From Desmodesmus armatus (taxonomy: Eukaryota; Chlorophyta; Chlorophyceae; Sphaeropleales; Scenedesmaceae), in NCBI GenBank assembly GCA_007449985.2, contig VIIQ02000092.1:50001-114000 (forward strand): 64,000 bases of DNA, read 5' to 3'. The position numbers and the translations under genes are program-made. This document shows, piece after piece, positions 20,627 through 30,124 of this stretch; within the stretch, counting starts at the first letter, position 1, and each line of letters opens with the position of its first letter. Below the pieces are notes generated by a model. The model did no database searches. It was not told the DNA's origin and worked only from the letters and a program-made list of their open reading frames with translations.

Positions 20627-22179
20627 GCTGTTGTGCCCCCCTCGCAAAGCAGGCCTGTCCCAGGCCGTAAAAAGAAGAAGATGCATCTCTGTATTCTGCG
20701 CTGCCTGCCTGGGTCCTTGGGTATTGTTGCCCATGCCAGCAGATGGGTCCAATGCCCGCACAGCGTGGGGTGGGGAATGTTGGCATCAGTGTGCTCCAGG
20801 GGCGGTCCCTGTGACTGGGCGTGTGGAGCGCCGTCATAGTCTTGAAAGCAGTCAGGTGGCCACGGTAGTGCCTCTTGCAGCAGAAGCAAGGTTGCAGGTG
20901 GTAGCTCATGCCGCACCATTGGTTGGTACAAATTGAAGCCAGGGTCAGGTGGCTTGTCGCACGGTGTGCACAGGGGGAGGCTGTACAAGTAGCCAGATGG
21001 TACTGCCTTCACACTGTCTTGTGTAAAGGGAACCTCCAACAGGTGTATGGGTCCATTTTTGAGTGAAGACATTGGTATCTCTGGTACCATGCTGCTGGTG
21101 TCGCAAGCAGTGGTTGTCACTGTAGCTGCCAGTGTGCAGCCTGACTTGGGGAGTGCAGGGGCCAAGGGGCTTGCAGGGACACACTCAAGAGCGTCAAAGC
21201 GGGTGGGCTTTGGGTGCAAACAGACACCAGGACAACATGGGGCAGGTGGCTGGGCCACAAGAGTTGCAGCAGGCAACTCAGCTTCTGGCATCTCTGCAAC
21301 AGGGGTGTAGGCCAATATGGAAGAGTAGTGGTTGCCGCCGTCACCACATGGATGCAAATAGCCATAGCTTAGATCAGGAGCATACCCTGAGCAAGGGCTT
21401 TGCTGCTGATATCGCTGTACATCTTGCTCAGCCACGGCCACCATGAGGGCACGGATCTCACGATCCTTGGCATCCAATAGCTCTTGCATGTGAAGCCGCT
21501 CCTCCAACCTAAGCAGTCGCTGCTTCAATGAATCGAGTGTGCTTGGCAACATGTATGCACAATCATCCACAGGGTCGCAGTCTTGGTAGGGCAGGATATG
21601 CTCTGGTTGATCGCACTCAGCTGGGTCACAGTGGACAGACAGGTCTGGTGACAGGTGGCGCGGGCTGCAATCATCATGCTGCTGCCAGGTGTCAAATTCA
21701 GCTTGTGTGGTGAGCCAATAGTCACAAAATGCCACAACATCTGCTATGTTGTGTAGTCGCTGGCGCAAGGCCTCTTCCCTGAGCTCCGGCAGCAGCCGCT
21801 GAGTGAAACTGTACACCAGGGCATGGTCCTCGCAGCGGCCAGATTTGGCTGCACAATCCAGGAATCGGTCGGCAAAAGCTTGGGGACTCTCGTCCTGCTG
21901 TTGGAAGCACTGCTCCAGGCTGGCAGCAGCAGACTCCATGGTATCGCCAAAGCGCCGATTGAGCTGTTGACAAAAGTCAAACCAGTTGGCAAAGTGGTGC
22001 CGACGTGCCCACAGCTGGGCTGCACCTCTGAGTTGTAACACACCGATCCTAGTGCATAGTGCCTCGTTCCATTGGCACAGCTCAGCCACTGCCTGCAAGT
22101 GGTGCAGCCAGGCTTGTGGGTCGTCCCTGCCAGAGTATGTGCCCACAACGCTCAAACTTTCTGGATCAACTACAGACAT
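20506..22179 (-). CDS. Retrotransposon Gag-type protein
   Basis: A 557-residue uninterrupted frame. Residues about 20-150 match the Retrotrans_gag capsid pattern: WLHHLQAVAELCQW, LQLRGAAQLWARR, ANWFDFCQQLNRRFGD, LEQCFQQQDESPQAFADRF and a following helical stretch. The rest is Pro/Cys/His-rich without a clear CCHC zinc knuckle or an Asp protease motif. The last about 40 codons run into the 3' LTR. No pol follows. The intact frame suggests the protein is, or recently was, functional in forming particles. Confidence 0.8.
   Translation of the reverse strand: MSVVDPESLSVVGTYSGRDDPQAWLHHLQAVAELCQWNEALCTRIGVLQLRGAAQLWARRHHFANWFDFCQQLNRRFGDTMESAAASLEQCFQQQDESPQAFADRFLDCAAKSGRCEDHALVYSFTQRLLPELREEALRQRLHNIADVVAFCDYWLTTQAEFDTWQQHDDCSPRHLSPDLSVHCDPAECDQPEHILPYQDCDPVDDCAYMLPSTLDSLKQRLLRLEERLHMQELLDAKDREIRALMVAVAEQDVQRYQQQSPCSGYAPDLSYGYLHPCGDGGNHYSSILAYTPVAEMPEAELPAATLVAQPPAPCCPGVCLHPKPTRFDALECVPASPLAPALPKSGCTLAATVTTTACDTSSMVPEIPMSSLKNGPIHLLEVPFTQDSVKAVPSGYLYSLPLCTPCDKPPDPGFNLYQPMVRHELPPATLLLLQEALPWPPDCFQDYDGAPHAQSQGPPLEHTDANIPHPTLCGHWTHLLAWATIPKDPGRQRRIQRCIFFFLRPGTGLLCEGGTTAVAPRWVFHLHRGSAADSWTWVCFLSNRSLLAYRVQLLHQ
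20627..20647 (-). other. Candidate polypurine tract of the LTR element
   Basis: Minus-strand GCGAGGGGGG lies 9 bases before the 3' LTR start. A purine tract here would prime plus-strand synthesis. The 9-base gap is not ideal. Confidence 0.4.
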
Positions 22180-22387
22180 ACTGCTCAGTCACCAGCGTAG
22201 GAGCTGGGGACGGTCACCAGCCAGCAAACAGGGTACTGCTGGTCTTTGGGTGTTGTAGGGTTCACAATAGCTGTACAGCGCCACTGGAAACGTATGTGTA
22301 AGAAACGTGCGTCTTCCTTTGGAGCGTGGAAAGACGCCGTTCGGCCGCTGCTGTACTGGCTCAGCCGTATCCAGGCCTGCTTGCAAT

Positions 22388-22392
22388 CAATC
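22388..22392. repeat. Candidate target-site duplication of KDZ element, left (CAATC)
   Basis: CAATC abuts the left inverted repeat at 22393 and the right one at 35482-35486. Zisupton-type elements are usually reported with longer duplications (8 bp), so the length is uncertain. Confidence 0.45.
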
Positions 22393-22468
22393 GGCAGCTA
22401 AGTCTCATGGTAACCAGTGCCAGTATAGGGTAGGGTACTATACCCATATATGGGAGGGTTGCGTACCA
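22393..22468 (+). repeat. Left terminal inverted repeat of KDZ element
   Basis: Begins GGCAGCTAAGTCTCATGG and ends GGGTTGCGTACCA. The central part has the palindrome-like CCCATATATGGG. It matches the right repeat inverted, with only the first base differing. Confidence 0.9.
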
Positions 22469-23012
22469 GTATTGGGTAGGTTCACAGCATAGTCACATAC
22501 CGTACAAATGAGCTAGGTTTGACTCAAGATCGGCCACAACGTTGACGATATTTGCATCGGATGCGTCAAGCAGTGCACAAGGCATCCCCCCCACCCCCTG
22601 ATGGGTGTGCCTGCAGCTCCGGCCCCACTGCACCCCACCCCCCTACAAGAAGAACTACCATCTACAACTACTCAGTTGTGAAGGGTTAGTGCTCTTGTTC
22701 CTGCACCAGAGTTCCTGCACCAGAGTGATGGCAGTCCGGCCACCATATGTGTGCATCGCTGCTGGTCAATGACAGTCTGGCCGTGCAGTGTCAGTGGCAC
22801 GACTTGTCAGCCTAAATTAAATAAAGAAACGCGTGAAAGAGCATTTCAACCAGTCAAGCTTCGGAATGTGCGAGCTGTCTGGCCCTCAAGTCAAACAGCT
22901 GTTCAAATGCACTTCGAAAAGCTATGTGACAAACGTGACTTGTTCCCAAGCCTGCTGGCGCATCCTGTTCTTCATTCTTGGACCTGTTTGTTGGCTCCTA
23001 TGTTGGGTTATA

Positions 23013-25848
23013 ATGACGGCATCCAACATCGCATCAAAAGCTCGGGCTGCTCTCCTCAAGCGTGCTAATAAATGCGTGCAGGCATTCAAAGAAGGTGACG
23101 CTACAATTGTTTTGCACATACCAGGGCACGCGCAGGGCCAGATCATCTGTGTTCAACAGGGCGTGACAGCACAGCAATGCTTGGGAGCTCTGAAAGCTGT
23201 GCAGGCAGGCTACATCGAGTCCCGCAAGAAGCCTGACCCCAGGCTAGAGAAGCTCATTGGCCTCGTTCAGGAGCAAGTGGCTGCTGAAGAAGCAGTAGCA
23301 GGTAGGCATGATCAGTGGTGATGATCAGCGGTCGTGATCACATCATGAACAGTCCATCATCACAATGGACACCAGCCTTAGGAAAGGTACATATGTGCTC
23401 TGGATTATGAGACCATATGATAGATTCTCATACCTTGGTTTGTCGTGCTGGCTACCCTTTTGACTGAATGTACCACTCTATTGTGATATGCAGGCTTCCG
23501 ATGTGCACGCAGGGCCAGAGGTGAGGTGCTTGCTTCTTGCCTTGTGAGTAGAACCTGCATACATTCTGCTGCCAACCCTCCTTTTGGCTCGTGTTGTCAC
23601 AGGCCGCCGTTCCAGGGGAGACAGTATGTCAGATGATGATGGCGCAGAGCAAAGCGACGACATGGCAGATGAGTCTGATCTGCTGCAGGATGACAGTGTT
23701 GAGCAGGACCCTGCTCAAGAGGCTGATGAGGAGCTTGCCACAGCAGCAGCAGCAGCAGCAGCTGCTGCTGCTGCTGCGTCAGAAGCAGCCGCCATCCAAG
23801 AGGCTGAGCAGTGGGTAGAAGGTGGGCACCAAGCTGGTGTGTTGCTAGGTCGCTGACTGCCATCCCTTACCTCAGTGCTTGGTAATTTCATGAGCGGGCA
23901 TGCAGGAGGTTGCACCTTTAGCAAACGACATCTATCTTCTGTCTGCAGAGAATGCGGTGGACATGCTGTTGCTCGCAAGCTGAGGGAGTCCGGCACCACC
24001 ATCCTCACCTTTGATGACATCCTTGACCACGTGGCAACATACACAGACATGCCCTTGGACCTGCTGCCGTATGAGCCCTTCAAGCCTTACACCGCAGAAG
24101 TCAAGGATGCATTGGATGGTTACTTCACAGGCAAGTTGCCATACACACGGCTGTGCGTCAAGTGCAACTGCAGGCAGCTCATGCTCAAGAGTGACTGACC
24201 TCTAACCAACTCCATGGGCAGCTTGTGACATGACATCAGTGCATTGCAACATCCAGCTCTCAGCGATGTGGATGGGCCCTTGTCGCCCTGCAACATGTGC
24301 AGCAACTGAGAACAGCAGGGGGAACCGTGTCGAACGCCAAGGCTGGACACTCCAACAGCACCTTGCAACGTTGCCTCTTGTGTGATGCGCAGCCGTGACG
24401 CTGATATCAGCAGTGCTGTGGCTGAGGTTGTCGCATTGGAAGTTGAGCCCATGGAGGCGCGGGAGGTGTATGTGATGGTCGAGAATGCCACAGGCATGTA
24501 CAACGGCCGACTTGCTCGTGTCTTCAGGCGTGCAGTGAGAAAGTCTCTGGCGGAGTGCAGGGCAGCAGGTGGGTCGATGCAACTGTCATCTGGCAGGTCC
24601 ATTCCTGGTGCTGCCATGCTGCTGTCCGCACCCACTGGCCACTGGGGGCAGTCAGCTGCAGGGACAAGCTGTTGGTGTTGGGCACGTTGCACGTAAAAGC
24701 GAGCTTGCCGTTCATTCGACTGCACTTGGAGTGCAGCCTCACTCCGCAGCGTGTGCGATGCCAATGCATATTCAGAGAACCTCAACCCTGACGCTGTTGC
24801 GGTGCGGGTCTAATGTCTGCAGGCATCATTGACAGAGAGCAGCCACAAGAACCTCGTGCCCCAGACACACATGGTGCTCAGCAGGAGCAGCAGCACCAGC
24901 AGCAGCAGGACGCAGCTACAGCCTTCAGTTTGGCAAAATCTGGGGCACTGGTGTCTGATGACCCACCGCCAGCAGCTGAGGCGGAGGTGTGGGAGGGTGT
25001 AGCGGCCACAGCAGGCAAGCCTGGCGCAGGCTCCAGCACCAGCAAAGCCACAGCTGCAGCTTCAAAACAAACCAACGCCAGCAGGCCGCATCGTGCAGCA
25101 GCAAGGGCGAACGTTGCCGCAGCCACGTTTGCAGCAGCAGGTGATGATGACGAGGAGGAGGCTGCCCCACCCCCCACACAGAAGACTCGCAAACGCAAGG
25201 CAGCACTGCCAGCAGACATGCCAGATGCGCGTAGTGACTGGCAGAAGCAGATGGTTAAGGCACTGGGACTGCGTGGGAAGGACAAGGTAAGATGGACATG
25301 TGGAATGACAACACTGTGTCCAAGGCAGTGTCACTTCTATTGTTGTCAGTTTCCAGCTGTTGTCTTGGTGTGGTGAGCATGCAAAAGCAAGCTGGGTGGC
25401 ATTCCCAACAGCCGTCACCAACCTGGCTTCATGACCTATACTACATCAGGCAGTCAGGGCCTTCTGGTGGGCAGAAACGACAGGGACTGTTGGTGTTTTG
25501 CGCACTGTGGCACCCTTGGGGACTACCAGTTGGGTGGCGCCTCCCTACCCCAAAAAAGTGCTAGCTTCAGTATTGTCACGTGTGCGCTTACAGCTGCTGG
25601 CGTGTTGCTGCCTTTCAATTGCAATGCACCTACAGAGTGCAGCCAGCATGGAGCTGGTGCAGGAGCTGGACAGAAGGGTGTCTCAGACAAGGGAGGCTGC
25701 CGCCCTGCAGGAGCTGAAGGAGGACTTGGAGTTTGCCAACAGCCTTGCTGTTGGGGGGTTGATCGTCAGTGCTGCAGCCAGCACCACACGCAGGCTGTTG
25801 GCTGCCTTCTCGATCATGGGCACCTACGGTATCATCAACAAGCCTTGA
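23013..25848 (+). CDS. KDZ-element accessory protein, unrecognised
   Basis: Seven exons, 23013-23301, 23494-23520, 23603-23821, 23906-24130, 24359-24568, 24823-25286 and 25636-25848, join in phase at all six junctions (about 548 residues). The fourth intron would be GC-AG (CACAG|GCAAGT), the favoured rare donor form. Visible parts: a basic helical N terminus (SKARAALLKRANKC), then LEKLIGLVQEQVAAEE; an RRARGRRSRG patch; an acidic stretch about residues 115-145; an Ala run; a Cys cluster (GGCTFSKRHLSSVCRECGG); a Gln/Ala-rich region; a basic KTRKRK patch that could be a nuclear signal; and a coiled-coil-like C terminus ending in a hydrophobic segment. I do not recognise the family. It lies inside the transposon, convergent with the transposase, so a role in transposition is inferred. 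The start may be upstream at 22833. Confidence 0.6.
23743..23778 (+). repeat. CAG/CTG tract coding an alanine run in the accessory gene
   Basis: GCAGCAGCAG then GCTGCTGCTG encode about 13 alanines within exon 3. The two halves are complementary and could fold into a hairpin. Confidence 0.8.
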
Positions 25849-26204
25849 ATTATGCAGTTTAGTCGTGGCAGCGGTTGTGAGCAGTGCCTGGTCAGAGCAG
25901 TCTGTGTTGTGTAGCCACACGCTATCACCAGCTACTGCACCACCAGGGCTTTAGCAGCCAAGCAGCAGCCAGCAGCCATCATACATGAGCTGTTGGGAAT
26001 GGAGGGGCACATTGTTTTGTATGGATGCTAGTGGGCTGATCTGACTAGGGGTGGCAATGGCATGGCAACCACAGTGCACACTGTAAACTCCTTGTTTACA
26101 GCGCGATGTATCTTGCAGTGTGCTTGTTTTTTGCCCCGCCCTGCCAACATTTGGAAGTTGTGGAGCTGAGTTGCTGCTTTGAACAAGATGGGTTTGTTTC
26201 AGTT

Positions 26205-26267
26205 CCCCATGAGCCTCTGGCTCCCTTGTGGGTTGCTCAGCTTTTGCTGAGCCAATTTCTGTAACTG
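26205..26267 (+). mobile_element. LINE 3'-end scar inside the KDZ element
   Basis: CCCCATGAGCCTCTGGCTCC and the following CTTGTGGGTT match the 3' end of the LINE at 37785-38560. A hairpin and ATTTCTGTAAC follow. Only the last 60 bases are present, as in extreme 5' truncation. The hairpin stem differs in sequence from the other copy but pairs equally well. Confidence 0.65.
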
Positions 26268-27429
26268 TTGTTGCATCCCTATGAAACCTGTGGTGTGCTG
26301 GAAGGGAGGGGGGGCATGTTTGCAGCATGCAAGGGAGTCGTACTACTGCTAGCAGCACACTTTTGTCCAGGGTGGGGCAGCTTGCCGCAGACTTCTATCT
26401 GGCACATGCTCAGGTGTACATGATGAACTCTTGTACCCCTGGCCAATCCGCATAGCTGACAACAGGTATGCCAGCTTTGACCTTGCAGCTGGTGTGCACG
26501 GCCTCCAGCATGGTTGCTGCTTGGGGAAGTGCAACCATTGCAGTGGCACAGATATGTACTGTTAGTATTACCAGTGATGCAGGCTCCCATGACTTGTTGT
26601 TGCCACACTGATGGATGTGGTGTCAAGGGCTTGATGGCAGCACATTTGTGGTGGTTGTGGGTGTGTCAGCTACTGCAGCCCGCGAGTACAAGCACGCTAT
26701 GACAACATGCAAGTGCTGGTAATGATGCCGCCCCAGCACAACCTTGCTTTGTGAGAGCAGCACAACACAGGTTTCCGAACAGACCGACTAGCGTTGTGAC
26801 AGCTGATGGCATCAGGGAGGGGGAGCAACCAACCCAACAACAGCTTGACAGCAGGACAGGACGGGGTTGAAACCTTCCTCAAGCTTCAAATAAGATATTT
26901 GTAGACTACTTGGGCGCCATAGAAGCAGTTCATGTACTGCTGTACAGCGTGATCAAGGGTGACCCTCAGCAAAACTGCCGAAGCGCGGCATGAAAGACTA
27001 AAATCGAACACAAGGCGCCTTCAAAAGCTAAATCTCATATACATGCATGGCGCAAATGTGCCTCTGCCATCAGCCTTGGCAGCATTGAGGGACATCTGAG
27101 AGATCTCCATCAAAACCGCTTGCACTTTGTCATTATAAGGAACTCGCGTCCACTAGAGCGTGTGTCAAAGTTCTAGGCTAGTTGGTGCTCCCTTCTCACC
27201 ACACATCGCAGAAACCCAGCATCGCAAGGAGGGTTTGACTGACAAAGAATACACGCTAAACGGTTTGTGCAGCCTTTCTGTATGATGGATTTTACCTGTG
27301 TGAGAACTCAGAGCAGTCAAGGACAACATGTGCAGCAGTACCACCAGGTACTGGCAAGTACTGTACTGGTACACATGCATAAGCTGATGCTGCCCATACA
27401 AGGAGCTCTTGCTCGATGCAGTTGTGGTG

Positions 27430-28270
27430 TCCCTTGACATGCATAGTTTGTTGGCAATCAGCAGAAGGCTGCTGCACCAGCTGGTTATGTCGTCTTCAGT
27501 GCAACTGCCTTGACCATTGTGTTGGGGTCGCCCACACTTACTGTGATGGGAATGCAAGGGGCTACAGCTCCCGGTCGCTGCATTTTTGTTGTTCCTGGGC
27601 ATGAATAAGTTGATAGCAACCAGTGACAAAGGTTGCAGCATGAGCTGCCTGCATGTTTTCCAGTGCAACTGCCTTGACCATCGTGTTGGGGTTGCCAACA
27701 GTTGCTGTGACAGATAAAACGGGGCGCAAGGGGCTGCAGCTCTCGGTCGCTGTGTTTTTGTTGTCCCTAGGCATGCATAAGATGAAGGTAACCAGTGACA
27801 AAGGCTGCAGCACGAGCTGCCTGCATGTTTTCCAGTGCAATTGTCTTGACCATTGTGTTGGAGTCACTAACATTACTGTGACAGGTTTAAGGGGGTGCAA
27901 GGGGCTGCAGCTCTCGGTCACTTCTTTTTTGTTGTTTCAGGGCATGCATAAGTTGATAGCAACCAGTGACAAAGGTTGCAGCATGAGCGGCCTGCATGTT
28001 TTCCAGTGCAACTGCCTTGACCATCGTGTTGGGTTTCAACAGTTGCTGTGACAGATAGTAGGGGGCGCAAGGGGCTGCAGCTCTCAGTCGCTGTGGTTTT
28101 GTTGTCCCTGGGCATGCATATGATGAAGGCAACCAGCGACAAAGGCTGCAGCATGAGCTGCCTGCATGTTTTCCAGTGCAAACGCCTGAACCTTGTGTAT
28201 GGGTTGCCAACAGCTACTGTGATAGATGGTGGGGGCGCAAAGGATCGCGGCTCTTGCTTGCTGCATGTTT
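27430..28270 (+). repeat. About 170-bp tandem repeat array, five units
   Basis: The marker GTGACAAAGG(T/C)TGCAGCA occurs at about 27623, 27797 and 27965, with a GCGACAAAGG variant near 28134. Spacings are therefore 168-174 bases. Units share CTGCATGTTTTCCAGTGCAA, GGGGCTGCAGCTCTCGGTC and TTGTTGTCCCTGGGCATGCA. Partial units flank the array. Sub-terminal or internal tandem arrays are common in large DNA transposons, but no role can be read from the sequence. Confidence 0.85.
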
Positions 28271-29858
28271 CTGTGTCCCTCAAGCTTGCACAAGTTGACA
28301 GCAATCATCCACAACAACAGCAGCACAGTTTGTCCATGAGTGTGTCAGTGAAAACCATCCCTTGGCTGGAGCTTTCACCATGTTGCTTGCCACAACTCTT
28401 CACAGTGTGCGTGCGGCAGGTTTGGCAGACGCTGGCGGCAGTCTTGCCATCCCACAACATGCAGTAGTCGATGCATTTTGCTGCTGCTTATGAGAGTTGT
28501 TGCATAAGCTCGTTGTGCGGCTTCAGTACCTGTGTCTGCTGCTGGTGCCACCAGTGGATGGCTTGACCAGGGCTGATGGGTGTACATCTCAGTCATAGCA
28601 GGTGCATGGCAGGTTACAACAGCCTCAGCCTGACACTTGGCATGGCACCAAGACCATGCAAGCGTGGTGGGAAACACTCACAAGGGTTGCACATGCGCAC
28701 TGCGTAGTATCAATCATTGCAAGGCCACTATCACAATGTCATCATAGCGCTGTTTCGTTGTCAGTGGGAGGCCCTGCGCTGCGTTGTGTGCTATGTTTCT
28801 GCCACTATCATCTTGCCAAGAGGCTCTCTTCAATAGAGTCACGGTGTGACATGGCAGCCGCATTCAAGGTGACCCTGACTGCACACAAGAACCAAGACGC
28901 ATACTGTGTTATGGGCATGAGTATTGTTGCTGCGGCAGTTGGCATATGTCAACTTCCAGGCAATGCGCTGTACCTGTGCGTTACGTCACCATACACTGGA
29001 AGTTGGCCTGGGTGGCAGCACCGTGCTGCACTGAGTGCAGTGTGACAAGTGGGTGGGTCCTGGCATGAGGCCAATGCCCTTGTGCACTCACTTGCAGTGT
29101 GTGCAGCGGATGTGCGGGAGGTTCGAAGGTGTTTCCCTTGTTTGCTTGCCGTGCGCGCTACCCTGTGGGGATGGAGTAGATGTGCCTTTCAAAGGTGTCA
29201 CCTGAATCAAGCAACAGCAGCCTGCTGATAGAGTCTGCTCAGCAGCCTATCCTAGATTTGGCTGCTAGGACAGACCAGCTTTCAGTGCGATCTAGTCACT
29301 GGTGACACACACAACAACCAGGCGTGCAGCGTCGTGGTTGTATGGCATGGCTCAATGCAGGACTGACTGCAAGTTCAGGTGCTCATGCCAACCCCAGCAG
29401 TCACCATGCGATTGCCACAAACCAGCAGCCCGGGCGGTAGTGCTATGCTTGCCTGCAATGCTTTCAACATCAGTGCTTGCCTCGCCAGCTCAACAATGAG
29501 TTGCAGCAGCCATTTGTAGATCCAGTCTTTTGGCTGTCTAAGGATGTCTAGTTTGAGACCATGCAAACCTGGTGGCCTTCTGTCAGCTTGAAGTGTGCTG
29601 CTTGTGATGATTACGCAATGCTTGTGCCGCTGCTGGCACCCAACATGCCGCTCGCCCTAGTTGGCGGGGAGCCGGCATCAACTGCAGACTGTTGTTTGGC
29701 TACTCAAATGCACACATGGCAGGTCTGGTTGTTTCCACATTGCGCCTGCCGACTTGCAGAACACAAACACTGCCCATGGACAGCTGCCGTAAGGGGCACG
29801 GTCGGGGCATGCTCATCTCTCCTCTCCCTCTCTCTCAGTGTGTGTGTGAATCATGTTG

Positions 29859-29955
29859 CAAGGCGCAAGCTTTGAACACTCAATTCAGGTGGCACATGGT
29901 GTGAAACAAGGCGCAAGCATTGAACACTCAATTCAGGTGGCACATGGTGTGAAAT
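29859..29955 (+). repeat. 48-bp direct tandem repeat
   Basis: AAGGCGCAAGC(T/A)TTGAACAC and the following ATTCAGGTGGCACATGGTG occur twice with one base changed. Confidence 0.9.
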
Positions 29956-30124
29956 CTGAGCTGAGTCTGCCAGGTGTTGCCCTAGTGGCGTCCGCGAGTG
30001 TACGAGTTGAGTGGTAGGGGCACAAGTGAAAAAGACACAGCGCATCAACACCCCAATCACATTCCACCAGATGCAGACAAAGGTGTTGAAAAAACACCCA
30101 GCAATGGTCAGTATGTGACCTGCA

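Larger units (their letters stand above)
25849..30124. other. Non-coding interior of KDZ element between its convergent genes
   Basis: About 4.3 kb with no ORF that shows motifs or phase. It contains a LINE tail, the 170-bp array and a 48-bp direct repeat, all listed separately. Both gene 3' ends point into it. Confidence 0.55.

Noticed and set aside
20448..20936. Plus-strand frame of 162 codons
   Set aside because: Antisense to the gag C terminus and LTR; no motif.
24131..24198. Accessory gene stopping at 24198 with CVKCNC as a C-terminal zinc motif
   Set aside because: Possible, but using a GC donor at 24131 makes four downstream exons join in phase. Kept as an alternative only.
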